In this document: one piece after another, positions 12,629-24,930 of the stretch | How positions within the stretch are numbered: the stretch's first letter is position 1 | How the letters are laid out: each line of letters begins with the position of its first letter | Assembly (NCBI RefSeq): GCF_000247695.1 | Contig: NW_004624776.1 | Location: 16,734,565-16,798,564, forward strand | Length of the DNA stretch: 64,000 nt | DNA from: Heterocephalus glaber | Taxonomy: Eukaryota; Chordata; Mammalia; Rodentia; Bathyergidae | Direction of reading: 5' to 3' | Translations under genes and position numbers: made by a program | The notes under the pieces: generated by a model | What the model was told of the DNA's origin: nothing | Seen by the model: the letters and a program-made list of their open reading frames with translations, nothing else | The model's database searches: none

Positions 12629-15600
12629 TACCACAGTTTATCTATTCATCTGTTCATGGACATGTAGGCTACTTCCAAAACTTAGCTATTATGAGTTGTG
12701 CTGCTAATAACATGGGCATCCATGTATCACTGTAATATGTCTTCTCATATTTTAGGTTTTGCTTGAGGATCTCTTGTTTCATTTTTACAGTCTTGCAGTA
12801 AAAGTGTCCACCTCATTGGGATGGACAGGACTTAAACTTGAGGAACTTTATCAGTGATGCTGACATCTCTCTGACTCACACCCTTCCCTTATTAGTTTGG
12901 TGATCTTTCCAGTTAGGATTTTGGCATTAATGTCTATGGACTGCCTTCATCACCCACTCAGATGCTGCAAACGAAAGATAAGAGTCCCTTACTCTCAGGA
13001 ATGAGCACATCCCAGGGAATTTAGTTCTGCTTCCTTTCCCCTTCGGTAATTTGATCTAGCATAAAAAAGACTACCGTAACCTGGCAATTGGATTTTTTTT
13101 AGCCACTGAAATAACTTATATTCTGAGAATGATTGGAACAGATGTATTTTAGTTTTTTTCTATGTTCATGGTGCATATACTTTGAAGAAAGTGGATGCAT
13201 TTAATATTCTTATGAAATACTATAAAATAAGTAATTTATTTTTTAAAATCAAATTTCTAATAACAGAGCCAAGAACTTCAATAGTAGTAGGAAATCAATA
13301 CTGGGGGTGTGGAATTTAATTTCAAGATTGTAGGGTGACTTAATTTGGTGGCCACATTGAAAACATTAAATTAAAAAATTTCTTTTTATGTGACCAAATG
13401 AAATGTGTAAGCTGTGGCAGTCCCTGTTTGTTTTTGTCCAGTAATTTGAAATTAGCTCACTCAGGAGGTCTAAAGAAATTGAGATTATAGACCTTGTTAA
13501 TATATCTCCTCTTAGGCTGTTACGAATTCGTGGGAACAGCTGAAGAATTTAAGATTTTCTTAGTCTCTGAGACAGAAGTAGCAATAGAAGAAAGGCTTAG
13601 AAACTCAGTAAGAAAGTAAAAAGATAAAATGATCAGAACATTAATCAAGTATTAGCCAGAAAAATTTTAACAGTGGTGATTTTAAGAGATTTGAAAGGAA
13701 GTGATATCTATGGAAAATCATCAGATGACCATCTCTGGCCATCTTACTGGCCAGAAACTGCATGTAGTCTCACTCTTCCCTTTCTTTTGAAGGGTATTTA
13801 GTCCTGGTTGTCCATTCTCCTGTATTATTAGTCTCATAAACATGTTTAGAAAGACTTAGAGGCAGAGCAGTATAAAAAAGGCTGATTTGGGGTTTATACT
13901 TAATGTTTACACTATAGCTTTTACTATCTACCTAACTCAAATTATTAAACTTTAGGCATTAATTCCCTAATATGTAAACTAAATGTCATAGTATTTCAGG
14001 GCTGCCCATTCAGCCAGTGTTTATGCTTCTCTTTCTTGTAGCCCTTCCTCTCTTTCTTTGTAGAATCTTGGTGAAGTGAATTATAGTAAGTCATCTCTAT
14101 CAAACTGCTTTTAAGAGTTGAAAAGGAAAAGAAAGTATCCATAAGTGAAAACTAATTATTTGTGGATTTAAAAAGAAAACTATCATATTTGCTTTCCTTT
14201 ACATGCTTTAAGAAGTATCTTATAGTTGAGGTTCTCTTATAGATAGTTTTTTGGAAAGATTGCATTTAATTTATAAAACCATTTCTAAGGAAATATTTCT
14301 TAGCATAGTTTTCCATGTATCTTGGTATATTTTTAGTGCAGTTATGCTTGTATGATTATTTAATAATGTGTTTTTTCATGCCTGTCTTTATGGGCACAGT
14401 TTACCTTCTACAATTACCAATGTTGCTGTGGCTACTTCATCTGAGTTGGCAAATATCAGAACTCTGAGTACCAGTTTGAGAGAGATAGGGGAACTGTCCT
14501 TCCGGGGAAAGTAGTGACATTTTTATTTAACTCTAACATTTAAACGAAAATTTTAATCTAGTTCATGTTTTTACTTTCTTTGAAAGTAGCAAGACTACAT
14601 TAAATCAGCTTTATAAGGTGTTTCTTTCAGCATTTAAGCTTCCTTTACTCCTCTTTGCCATGTTAGAAAGAAATGGGTGAGAAGTTCACTTGTCTGCAGA
14701 GGCAGCCCTGAGCCTGGTTGTGCCAGCCAAGTTAATCTCTCTTATCACAGGGTCTCATTGATGTTTGCTTAGAAGAGCAGCTGGAAGTCTGCTTTATGTA
14801 TGGCAACCTTTCATAAAGTTTATTCTTGGTAATAAGGCTCCAGGGGCAAGAGCCAAGCTATTATAAGAGACAATCCTCTCTGAACAACAGCATTTTATTT
14901 TGTCAGCTGGAGTTAGTGTTTGAGTATCTTGTGCTTGTGACAGTATGCTGGTGAGTAAGGCAAACTATCTCTGAAGGGCCTTTTATCACTAGCATGAAAT
15001 TAATGGCTTGGACTAGAAATGAGAGCGCTGCCTTAAGAGTTTTAATGTGAAGAGTTAAGTTGTTAGCCAGTGTTAACAGCTAACTTGGGAATTTTTAGTA
15101 TTTCAGTAAAAAAGACACACTGTGAAGACTCTTTGATAACCCAAGACTGACCTCATTGTGTTGTCTTCTGTTTGTTTTACATATTTAAAGTTTCTTTTTG
15201 AAACTTTATAAACAGCTAAAATGAAATAAAGAACATGTCATGTATGGTACTTATTTTCCACAGTCCACTTGTGTTAATATAGTGCCAGGTCTTGAAGTTA
15301 ACATCAGTAACATTAATCTAGGTAACGTTTACTGTTCATCTAATATATTGCTTTAATGATACTTCATGGCTCTCTTTTTTCAAGTGATAACTTGTCTTAT
15401 AATTTTAATTTGACAGAATGTGTCAAATCAAGAGGTAGGACCCCAAAATAGCCAAAACAAAGTGGTAGTTATTTTTTATAATAATGATAAAAATGCTGTT
15501 TCTACTTTATCTTATCATAACCTGCTATATTCATGTTGTACTTTTGCATGCAATATTTAATGAACCTGAGGGCAGGCATATGAATTAGGCAAGGCATAGC

Positions 15601-16912
15601 ATGGTAGCCCATTTTGTAGATGAGATAGCTGAGTCCATGATAAATGAAGTGCTTTGTGTGTAGTTCTTTGAAGTGGAAAATCTTGGCTTGTTAGATCCCA
15701 GCTTTTCTGGCTCATTGATCCAAAGAATAGAAGAGCCCCGCAGTGTTTTTACTTATTTTTTAGGTATAGAACTACCTATTGGTGGTAGTCAGATTGCCAC
15801 CAGCAATGAGTAACAGACAACCATGAAGGCCAGTTGAGAAAAACTGAAGCAGACATAAATCCAAAAGCATCATGCAGTTTGGTGCCACTTTGTCAAAGAG
15901 TATAAGGCCCCCTATACTTAGTAGTTTCCAAGTAGTTGCTTTATCTTAACATCATAAAATAATTGCTATAGAAATAATTATTTTAGAAATGTGTACAGGA
16001 AGATATATTAAGTATTTTATTATCTTGATTCTTTATGATTTTTGGATAAATCAAGCATTGCTGTGTTAACCTCTTATGACTCAGGATTTTGACTAATGGT
16101 ATTTTTTTTGTACTGGTCAAATTCTTCATAACTTTAGTATGACAATCTCATATTGCTTCTTGATCAGTCAATCAGTTTTCACTGAAATTATTTACAGCTT
16201 TTGTTTCTGACCCTCCTAAATATGAGAGTCATTGTCTGTAATACAGGATAATTTCTGGCCCTGCCTCTGACATAGGGCAGAGGCAGCGCTTGAAAGTACA
16301 GTGCTGTTCATTAGAAGTGGGAGGTAAAAGGTAATGCAGTTGGGGTAACCCTGAGACCTTAAAATCTGAAGCCAGGAGATAGGAACCTCCTGTCAGGGTA
16401 AGCAAGACATAAAGCTTGTGATCTCTGCTAGGCAGATTTGATCCCCCTTTCCTTTTTTCTTGTCCTGAAAAAGAGCTGTCCCCTTTCTCCCTTGGGAGCT
16501 CACTTTTGGCTTGCTTTCCTGGCTATCTTCATTACAATGCAATGCAAGAGCAACTTCATTGTAAGGGGATTTAATGGACAAATACTGCAAGTGAGTAAAT
16601 GTGTTTGGAAATGAGTCTTAGACATTTTTTCATATGTTAATTCCCTTGTAAATAGGAAAAAATACTTTGTTGATACGGGTCAAAGTGCTTTTCTCCCTTA
16701 ATGTATAATCAGTGCTTAATTATTCATTTTTCTCCAATGAATGAGTCTCTATTCATTTAGTACCTTTGAGTCAGACCAGTTAGTAAGTGTTTACCATGCT
16801 AATTTCATGTCCTTACAGAATTTTTTACTAAACTTTTGGTTTTTGAAAAGTAATAATTTCAGGTATGGTTAAAAACAATATGATTTCTGAATGCTGCATA
16901 GCAACTTATTTT

Positions 16913-16947
16913 TACACTTGATCTTAGCCAAAAGGCCGAGAAGCGAT
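16913..16947 (-). pseudogene. U2 snRNA 5'-end retropseudogene (3'-truncated)
   Basis: Read on the minus strand, the segment starts ATCGCTTCTCGGCC and matches the first ~35 nt of U2 snRNA, then stops. It is flanked by perfect 14-bp direct repeats GCAACTTATTTTTA at 16901-16914 and 16948-16961. The last 2 nt of homology overlap one repeat. No poly(A) is present. This is the signature of L1-mobilised, self-primed U2 fragments known in mammals. It is far too short to be a functional U2 gene. Confidence 0.93.
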
Positions 16948-17229
16948 GCAACTTATTTTTATGTAGTAATTCTTTAAGTGCATATTTGAAAGAAAACATT
17001 TGGTTTTAAAGATTTCTCTTAGTATCATAAGTGTGAAGAAGAAAAAGAATATAAAAAGTATGCATGGATTGCATGGTATATAAATAATGTATATGTATGC
17101 ATTAAGAAATTGGAAAGCCATATATAACTTGTATAAGATTAACCCCTGGATAATAGGATTGTAGCCAATTTTATTTTCCTTGTGCTTTTTTGTGCCTTTT
17201 AGTTTTTGTAAAACGAAGATATACTGTTG

Positions 17230-17328
17230 TTTTGTTTTTGTTTTTTTGTTTTTTTGGTATCAGGAATCAGACTCAGGGACTCGTGCTTGCCAGGCAGACA
17301 CTGCACTGCTGAACTACATTCTCAGCCC
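17230..17328 (-). mobile_element. ID SINE (antisense)
   Basis: ggtatcaggaatcagactca ... ctgaactacattctcagccc. A tactgttgtt / tactgtcgtt duplication flanks it. Confidence 0.88.
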
Positions 17329-18559
17329 TACTGTCGTTATTTTTGTAGGATAAGAACATAAAAACAACTATGTCCAAGTATCTAAGTCTATAATGAGATA
17401 TATTTTGTTCCTGATTCTCATATATTAAAGAATATAATTGCTTTTATGAGTAAGAATATGCTCTCTTAGAGGGATAGTGCTACAACTCAAAAGCAGTTCT
17501 AAGGCCCTGGAGCTCATTTCTGAAGTTTGTAGCTAGAGGAGGCTTAAAAACCCTTCCTTGTTCTGAGCCACGTAACCTCAGCAAGGCTTGCACTTGTCTC
17601 TGCCTTGTCCCATTTTCCACTCATAGTTTTTACAGATTGAGTGTGAATACGTGGATATAATCTTAGGAATCTTTCACATGGAAATAAATGTTTATTGTTA
17701 GTATATGTTATAATTTACTAGACGTGTTTTGATGAAATTTTGAATATGGTAATCATAAAATATACCATGTTGTGCACATTGCAAATTACTTGTGGAAAAT
17801 TATTATAGATCATTTATTTGTGAGGATCATGACATTTTGTACTTAATAGGTGCACCTGGATTTCTAGTTTGAATGTTTTCAAATAAGTTGCGAGTGAATT
17901 CTTTTTTTCAGTAAATTGACTAATCTGAGATTCTGAATTTAATTTTTTAGTAAGGCAAATTTTCCCAAACATTTAGACACCTGTTAATATGTCCTATTCG
18001 CTGAAATTTTGTTATGAAAGGATAGGTGAGAATCTAAGACTAAGATTGATATAGGACACTAAAACTTCCCTTCAGGATTGTAGGATCTTGGAATTCATTT
18101 GTTAGATTTTTGCAAGTAAATGTTTTCCTCTGAATGTAATTAATTTGATTTGAGACCAGTTTATTATTTTATTTAATGCCTGTTTTCCCCTCAAAGCCTA
18201 AGTATATTTTAAAATTTGTGCACAATTGATTGGATATTATTTAATCTATGAAGTGTGGAGTTCTACTACTTTAATCATTAATCACTATTTTAAAAGAAAG
18301 TCATGTTTTAAAATTCAGTTTTGTTAATTAAAAACTGAAGGTATTTTGTATTTGATAAGTTTCTAAAATCCCTTTAAACTGTAAAATGATATATGTGATA
18401 ACCTGTTCTTTATGAAAGGTTTTGTGCCTGACTTCTCAGTTTCTTTTCAGGCCTTGCAAGTGGAATTAAACAGGCACACTTTTCTTGAAGATTTGTGCAG
18501 GACAAGACTTTTTATATTAAAATGAATGTATACTTTTTAATTAAAATTTTAAAATGTGA

Positions 18560-18648
18560 GGGGCTAGGGATGTAGCTCAGTGATAGAGGACTTACCTAGC
18601 ATGCACAAGGCCCTGGGCTTGATCTCTAGCACCACCAGAACAAAACCA
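18560..18648 (+). mobile_element. ID SINE (older family)
   Basis: ggggctagggatgtagctca, gcatgcacaaggccctggg and ttgatctctagcaccacc. Confidence 0.9.
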
Positions 18649-19394
18649 AAATGTGTGTATTTAAGCAAACTAGAACCATTTAGAGAACTTTTTTGATTGT
18701 AGAAGTCTCCATTGACTCCCCAGGGGATTTGCATTTACTTCTGGTGGTGTGGAAAAGTCTGGTAAACTACTTTAATGTATAGTGTAGTGTGTGTGCCATA
18801 CAATATGCAGTCATGCTTATTTTGAGATTAAGAGGTGAATAGGCATTTTTTAACAGATTTTTAAAGGAAAATTTCAGATGAATAGAAAGGTAGATAAATA
18901 ATAGTATATTGGTCACCCAACTAAACATCGTTTATTTTCAACAAATACTAAGTTGCACCAATATTTAGGAATTTAACTTTGTGTATATTTGCTATGATTT
19001 GCCAAGATAAGCATTTGTAAGGTCAAGGTACTAACATCAGAAGTATTTCTGAACAAAGATGTTGCAGTTGGTGGATGGGTCTGATTGTGTTCAGCTGTTG
19101 CAGAAGCTTGCAGAAATAGTATCATCTTGACTTTAATCTTTCGGGTGTTCAGAGGTAGTGTGCATATTTCTGTTTAACCCTTGGAAGTGTGCCAAAATAA
19201 TTTGTATCCTTATCTCCATCCTTGGTACCTTTACTCTAGTCTATGAATAAGATTAATGAGTTGATATTCTAAGCCTACTGAATAGAACCAGTGATACGGA
19301 AATCTTCATTTATTATTTGAAAAGCTTTTTGGGTACTATCTAGTTATTTTGGAGACAAATTGTTTCACATTTATCAGTTTGGGAATGAATTTTA

Positions 19395-19550
19395 TAAACA
19401 TCAGAACATAGGAGTCAGACCTAGGTTCAAATCTTAGCTGGTCTTAAATAATTACTTAACCTTTCTAAGTCTCAATTCTTTCATATGTAAAGTAGGGATA
19501 TGAGTTGTTTTACAAATTAAATGAACTAATGCACTCAACACTGATTTTTT
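19395..19550 (+). mobile_element. MIR SINE
   Basis: gtcagacctaggttcaaatc, acttaacctttctaagtctc and aaagtagggatatgag. Confidence 0.75.
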
Positions 19551-19855
19551 TAATATGTCACTTAAATTGTGTAATCAAGTGGGAGGAATATGTCCTGAGT
19601 TCAAATCTTCAATAGATAACTGGATTTGAGAAGTACTGTTATTAGCACTTGCCAGAGCACTTTAGAAAGGAAAGCTAATCTTCATTTTATCATTTCTAGT
19701 TTTCTGACAGGGACCCATAACATCTAAAGATATAATAGATATATGTAGATATAGATAGAATATTGATAGAAAATGTTCCATTATGTTAGAACATAATATA
19801 TTGAAACAAAGCATTGAAAAATTAATGCCTCACAATTATTTCTTATCACATACAG

Positions 19856-19972
19856 CAAACGCTGGCCTGTTCTATTCTAACTGCATTATTGAGTGAATTC
19901 TCAAGTTCAAGTAAGACTAGCAACATTGGACTGAGTATGGAATTCCATGGTAACTGCAAAAGAGTTTTTCAG
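19856..19972 (+). CDS. XPO4: XPO4 coding exon (about residues 153-191)
   Basis: The acceptor is cacatacag. The donor TTTCAG|gtattg is a fairly weak U2-type site. The exon is 117 nt, exactly 39 codons, phase 0 on both sides, so skipping it would keep frame. The peptide runs QTLACSILTALLSEFSSSSK then TSNIGLSMEFHGNCKRVFQ. The Ser-rich stretch is a likely loop between HEAT helices. Two ID SINEs sit 36 bp and ~145 bp past the donor. Confidence 0.96.
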
Positions 19973-20022
19973 GTATTGGTATTTTTGTTCTTGTGTTTTA
20001 ATAATTGGACCATCCACTTTTT

Positions 20023-20104
20023 TCTTTTTGGTACTAGGGATCGAACTCAGGACCTTGTGTTTGCAAGGGAGGTATGGTGCCATTGAGCTAAATCCCCAGT
20101 CCTC
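20023..20104 (-). mobile_element. ID SINE (antisense), first of a stacked pair
   Basis: ggtactagggatcgaactca ... ccattgagctaaatcccc, between target copies gaccatccactttt (from 20008) and gaccatacactttt (20105-20118). Confidence 0.95.
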
Positions 20105-20118
20105 GACCATACACTTTT

Positions 20119-20172
20119 TTTTTTTTTTTTTTTTTGGTGCTGGGGATTGAACTTGGGTCCTTGTGCTTGCGC
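20119..20172 (-). mobile_element. Truncated ID SINE (antisense), second of a stacked pair
   Basis: Poly-T then ggtgctggggattgaacttg ..., cut after cttgcg. A third target copy gaccatacactttt lies at 20173-20186. Confidence 0.92.
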
Positions 20173-20366
20173 GACCATACACTTTTAGCTAAATCTGTTC
20201 CTAATTGTTGAGAACATTTGTTTTATATAGTTGAGTAATAGCTTGTACCTGAGGATTTGTGTTGTGATTTTGTAGGATATAGCAAAGGATATAGATAGGT
20301 TTGGTGAATGTAGTTGACAGTTTAAAATTACTTGTTTAATTCTAGTCTTAAAAAGAGAATTGTCAG

Positions 20367-20449
20367 GGCCGGGGATTTAGCTCAGTGGTTCCACCGCCTG
20401 CCTTGCAAGCGGAAGGATCCGAGTTCGATCCCCGGTACCAAAAAAAAAA
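20367..20449 (+). mobile_element. ID SINE (young family)
   Basis: gggccggggatttagctcag, gagttcgatccccggtacc and an A-tail. The target copy agagaattgt is on both sides. Confidence 0.96.
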
Positions 20450-20938
20450 GAGAATTGTGATAAAGAGCTCATAGTTTATTATTTTTATGTTTAGATGTAA
20501 CTAACTGAATTGAGAGGATTTTGCTGGCCTTAAAAATAAGCTTGGCAGAAGGCCATATATTAAAATGTTATTGCAGATGGTGTGGGCCCTTTGTCTCTCA
20601 TGTGTATTGTTTAGCTCTGGAGTAAAGCTATGTGAAGGGACTGACTTAAATCCTAGGGCTGTGCACTATAGCAACTGACTCCTCAGGCTCTGCAGTACTG
20701 CCAAAGACTTGCTTCTCTATGGCGTAGCATTTATACTACAGTAAATAGTGTCACTTGAAAACATATTATGAAATTGTAAATTTTGAGTAGAGGCTTCAAG
20801 ATGGAAAATGTTCTTAAGGAAATAGTGTTTGCCACTAGAAATTTTAAAGTTCTCATTTGTTTGATTTCATAGTTCTGAATGGGAATGTATTCTGAGTAAA
20901 TTTTCAATATGAAAATATTTGTAATTGATTGATGATAG

Positions 20939-21092
20939 GAAGAAGACCTTCGCCAGATCTTCATGTTGACTGTTGAAGTTCTGCAGGAATTCAGTAGGCG
21001 GGAAAACCTCAACGCACAGATGTCCTCTGTGTTTCAGCGTTACCTTGCACTGGCCAATCAAGTCTTGAGCTGGAACTTTCTTCCTCCAAATT
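20939..21092 (+). CDS. XPO4: XPO4 coding exon, ends at a U12-type donor (about residues 192-243)
   Basis: The acceptor is ttgatgatag and the exon starts GAAGAAGACCTT. It is 154 nt, phase 0 in and phase 1 out. The peptide runs EEDLRQIFMLTVEVLQEFSR, RENLNAQMSSVFQRYLALAN and QVLSWNFLPPN. The last T begins a Leu codon finished in the next exon. The exon ends CCTCCAAATT|ATATCCTT. No GT lies at the boundary required by the protein; instead ATATCCTT matches the U12 AT-AC 5' splice site. Confidence 0.95.
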
Positions 21093-21101
21093 ATATCCTT
21101 T
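21093..21101 (+). other. XPO4: U12-type 5' splice site (AT-AC class)
   Basis: ATATCCTTT matches the minor-spliceosome consensus ATATCCTTT at every position, directly after the last coding base demanded by the reading frame. Confidence 0.93.
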
Positions 21102-21754
21102 TAACAACTGATGAGTTACTTGTGGTAATTTTCACAGATGACTTAATTATGGCTCAGATAATTTTATTCATATCTACAGGTTTTGTAAAGTATGATTTTT
21201 TTTTAAGAAATGGAATTTTACTTTATAATGCCACAGTGTAGTGGACTAAACAGAAGATTTAAAATTGGATTTACTACTTTGTAGAAGATGATTGAATACA
21301 TGGAAACATTTGGTGGCTAATGGGGTTATTAACTTAGGCAGAGTAGTTTTTCTTGGGAAAGGAAAAAAAACGGAAAATGCATTTTTATGAAGAAATGGAA
21401 CCTTGGATATATAATGACAGATTTTTTTAACTCACTTTCCTTCCATTTAATTTGGAGTATTTAATTTTCATGGATGTTATTCAAATATAGATAAGTCAGT
21501 AAAATGTTTTTTCTTTAAAGGCCTTTACAAATGTAAAAATGAAAATTTCAGCTTTGGGAAATACTAGTATACAAAATAAATTTAAATGTGTTACAGATAC
21601 ATGTACATATATGCTTTTTAAAAATCAGATACTAAGCTGGAGAAATTTGTATTTTAGAAAATAGTTCTTTAAGGTTTTTGATTTACTATTCTAGAATATC
21701 TGCCTGTTGATAGATTTATGCAGTAATATACTATATAGTAGCTACCCATTTGAG

Positions 21755-21910
21755 CATACTTAAATCAGACAGGCTTGGGTTCAAGCTTCAGCTGATCTTA
21801 GATAAAGTACTGAACCTTTTTCAATTATAATTTTTCCTAATACAAAAAGAAGATAGGGATTATTGTGTGAATTTAATGAGGCAGTATGTTTAAAACACTC
21901 AGAGTTAGGT
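21755..21910 (+). mobile_element. MIR SINE
   Basis: caggcttgggttcaagcttc and the following acct...cctaatac text resemble MIR; diverged. Confidence 0.65.
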
Positions 21911-22431
21911 AATATTTGTGGAGCTCTTAATAGTGTCCTTGAAGTAGTTCATCATATAGCTGGCTGTCTTCTTTCTGGATCTAATACTCTTCTATATGAT
22001 ATACTCTTCCATATGATATAGGAAATTTAATGTAACCTGTTCTAGGTATCTTTGATCAGCTCTTTCTTGGGGCTCTGGGCAGGTCTATTCAGGAAAAAAA
22101 GGACTGATAATAAGGAAATAAGAAATAGGTACTGAATCATATTAGGGATTTAGAATAAAACTAATCTTTTTTCCAACAGAGCCAAGAACTGCTACATTTG
22201 CATACACAAAGTTTAATTGTAGTAGTTGATAAAACTGTGAGATTTAAAGAGATAATTGTAAATTTTCTTTACTTTCAGCTTGTATGTAGTAGAAAACCCA
22301 ACTGTGAAAGGTTGTAGGGGTGAAGTGAGTCTCCGACTCTCAACCTGTGCATTCTCCATTGTTCTTTCCTGAGGGCAGTGACAGAGGGGAGAGACTTACC
22401 ATGAAGTTAATAACTTTCTTCTTTTGTCTGT

Positions 22432-22485
22432 TTTTTTGGCTTGCGAGGCAGGCGGCGGAACCACTGAGCTAAATCCCCAGTCCCC
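22432..22485 (-). mobile_element. Truncated ID SINE (antisense)
   Basis: cttgcgaggcaggcggcgga then accactgagctaaatcccc; the B-box end is missing. Confidence 0.9.
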
Positions 22486-22499
22486 TGTTGTCTGTTCTT

Positions 22500-22622
22500 T
22501 TTGTTTGTTTTTTTGAGACAGGATCTTGCTTTGTGGGCCAGGCTGGCCTTGAACTCATAGCAATACTCTTGCCTTAGCCTCCCTAGTGCTGGGGCTGCAG
22601 GTGTGTGCCATTATGCCCAGTT
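22500..22622 (-). mobile_element. B1 SINE (antisense)
   Basis: gagacaggatcttgc, ccaggctggccttgaactca and gctgcaggtgtgtgcc. Confidence 0.92.
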
Positions 22623-22749
22623 TGTTTAATCATCTTTCTCTTAGTAACCACTTTTCTATCTTCAGTATATTAATTTAATTCTCTTGGTTTAAGAAGCACA
22701 TATTCTTATCTTTGCTTTAAAAAAATTTCCCCTTTGAGTGTTGTAATAT

Positions 22750-22836
22750 TTTTTTTTTCTTGGTACCAGGATTGAACTCAGGACCTTGTGCTTACCAGGC
22801 AGGAGAGGCACCGCTGAGTTAAATCCCTGGCCCCTG
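22750..22836 (-). mobile_element. ID SINE (antisense)
   Basis: cttggtaccaggattgaact ... accgctgagttaaatccct, with tgtaatatt / tgcaatatt as target copies. Confidence 0.93.
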
Positions 22837-23668
22837 CAATATTATTTTTGCTCCCAATTTTGCTTTGTTTTTAAAAGATAGTAAGGCAGATTTTATTCAG
22901 AAGGGACCATAATTAGAGGTTTAGGGATCACTGTAACAGGATCCCTGGGGGAGAGAATAGACTCATCTCCCTGCTCCAATATTTTTTAGTAAAGAAAAAA
23001 GATGTTGAGAAACCTTAGGACAGATTGAAAAAGTATCAGACCATATGGAGCTATCAAAACATTAATTATATATGTAGAGAAAATCAACGAAAGTTACACT
23101 GCATATATTGTAGCCAATTTTAAAGTGTCTGTTTTAGGGGAAAGTGTAGTTGGCAGAGTGAGTATTTTGTAAAGGGAAACAGTTCTCTGGGAGTTTGGAA
23201 ACAAAGTTTGTCTGAAAGATACACACATGAAATATATTTTAAAGCCTTTAGGTAAAGTTTTAGAAAAACCTGTCATCTGAGAATAAGTACTATTGCAGAA
23301 CTGCCAAAGGAAGTAATTACTTGTTTAAAGAAAGTATATCTTGATCTTGAGGATAGTCTTCTACTTCATGGCTGTTGGGTACTTTTGTGACCATAGGTTG
23401 TTGTATAGTTCCATTAGTTGGCTGACCACTACAGCTAAATGTTCCTTCTTTTGAGCAGATCAGCTTTAGGCGTAAGAGAAAGAACTCTAGGTGGTGGCAT
23501 TTAACTGTGCTACAGTTTTAATGCTAATAAAATCAATTTCAAGGTACCCAATTCTGATTGTAATTATGGAAATTGTGTAAAGATTACCATTTAATCTGTA
23601 GGGAAATAATTGAATAATTAGTTGGCTTAGTATCATGTAAAGAGATTAATTAAAATTTCACTAAGTTA

Positions 23669-23756
23669 AGGGGCTGGGGATTTAGCTCAGTGGTTCCACC
23701 GCCTGCCTCACAAGCGCAAGGTCCCGAGTTCGATCTCTGGTACCAAAAAAAAAAAA
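23669..23756 (+). mobile_element. ID SINE (young family)
   Basis: ggggctggggatttagctca, cacaagcgcaaggtcccgag and a ggtacc A-tail. Flanks tttcactaagttaa / ttacactgagttaa. Confidence 0.95.
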
Positions 23757-23979
23757 TTACACTGAGTTAAAATGTGTTGATGGCTTTTAAAAATGATTTG
23801 TCTTTTAGAGTAGATGAATAACAAGTAGGCTTTGTAAAGTATTTGTGTACTCTGTGTAAAATATATTTGTTGTTTAGAATGGTGTCATGTTAAATGAAGC
23901 TATATTAAATTGTCAATATTAGTTCTCTTTCATAATTTTTTATAATCTGCTTTTTGTATCTTTGTTTTTATGTAATTTC

Positions 23980-24600
23980 GATTGTCATGAATAGCAGGGC
24001 ATTCTCAGCTAAGATTCACCAGTTGTTCACATTTTGTCCCATTCTCTCTCCATGCACATACACAAATATATTAATTTACATATATGTGTGTATATATTTA
24101 AATTCTTTCTTGAAACTATTTGAGAGTTGTAGCAGACATTATGCTTAATTTATCTTGGAGCACTTCACTGTGTACTTGGCTAAAATCAAGGTTTTTGAAA
24201 TTGTGCAATAGTTTTTATATGAAAATATCTTGCAAAACCATACAGTTTTCATTGCAAGAAGTTTATCATTAAGAAAATATTATTTGATCTATATTCTTTA
24301 TTCAGATTTTGTCAGTTGGCTCAGTGTACATCTGCCTATTTTGGTTAATTTATATAAATATAATCTTATGTGGCCTTTTATGATTAGCTGCTTTTCACTT
24401 AGTGTGGTGTTTTCAAGATTCACGCATCTTGTATATTCTGATCTACTCCTAGGCATAGCACCTATCTTCAGACAGTACTTATTTTATTGGTATATAATAT
24501 TCATTTTATTGCATGCCACATTTTTATTTACCATTCATCAGTTGATAGACTGTTGAGCTGTTTCCACATTTTGGCTAGTAAGAGTAGTGCTGCTACCAAG
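23980..24600 (-). mobile_element. Old L1 3' region fragments (antisense)
   Basis: gaaactatttgagagttgta, the attcatcagttgatagac block and agtagtgctgctacc resemble the reversed L1 3' end. Confidence 0.6.
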
Positions 24601-24621
24601 TGGAGTGAGAGGTTCCTCCCC

Positions 24622-24685
24622 TGACTTGAGCCCACAAGTTTAATGCCAGCTGGGTAACATAGTGAGACCCTTTCTTTTTTCTGTG
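24622..24685 (+). mobile_element. B1/7SL-type SINE 3' fragment
   Basis: cttgagcccacaagttt then gctgggtaacatagtgagac is the 3' part of a 7SL-derived element. Confidence 0.6.
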
Positions 24686-24689
24686 GTGT

Positions 24690-24930
24690 CCTTTGAAGCT
24701 CAGGAACTTTTAGTTTTTATGATGTTCAGTTTATTAATTTTTTTTCATTTTTTTGTCATATCTCAAAAATCATGCCTGAGTCACGGTCACTAAGATTTCT
24801 ATTTATGGTTCTTCTGTGACTTCTTATATATGTCTTTGATCCATTCTGAGTTAATTTTTATATATGGAATGATATAAAGATTCAACTTCAGTACTTATAT
24901 CCAGTTGTACCAGCAGATAACTGTTGATTA
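24690..24930 (-). mobile_element. Old L1 fragment (antisense)
   Basis: ctttgatccattctgagtta and atccagttgtaccagcag match reversed L1 ORF2/3' text. Confidence 0.75.

Larger units (their letters stand above)
12150..12765 (-). mobile_element. Old L1 3' fragment (antisense), interrupted by ID
   Basis: tggctgagtttactccattg, gtttatatataccacagttt and tgctgctaataacatggg match the reversed L1 3' region. The text continues across the ID insertion. Confidence 0.7.
9955..19855 (+). other. XPO4 intron
   Basis: A 9.9-kb GT-AG intron. SINEs and an L1 fragment occupy 10.3-12.8 kb. The stretch 12.8-16.9 kb is nearly free of recognisable repeats. Then come the U2 retropseudogene (16.9 kb), two ID copies (17.2 and 18.6 kb) and a MIR (19.4 kb). 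No coding sequence seen. Confidence 0.85.
19973..20938 (+). other. XPO4 intron
   Basis: A 966-bp intron carrying three ID SINEs: two antisense copies inserted at one target and one sense copy at 20367. Confidence 0.9.

Noticed and set aside
21093..21240. Read-through of the exon at 20939 past 21092, with a possible GT donor at 21123 (GTG|gtaatt)
   Set aside because: The frame stays open to a stop at 21241, but the extension matches nothing known in exportin-4. The AT-AC junction restores the expected Asn-Leu-Gly-Arg-His exactly.
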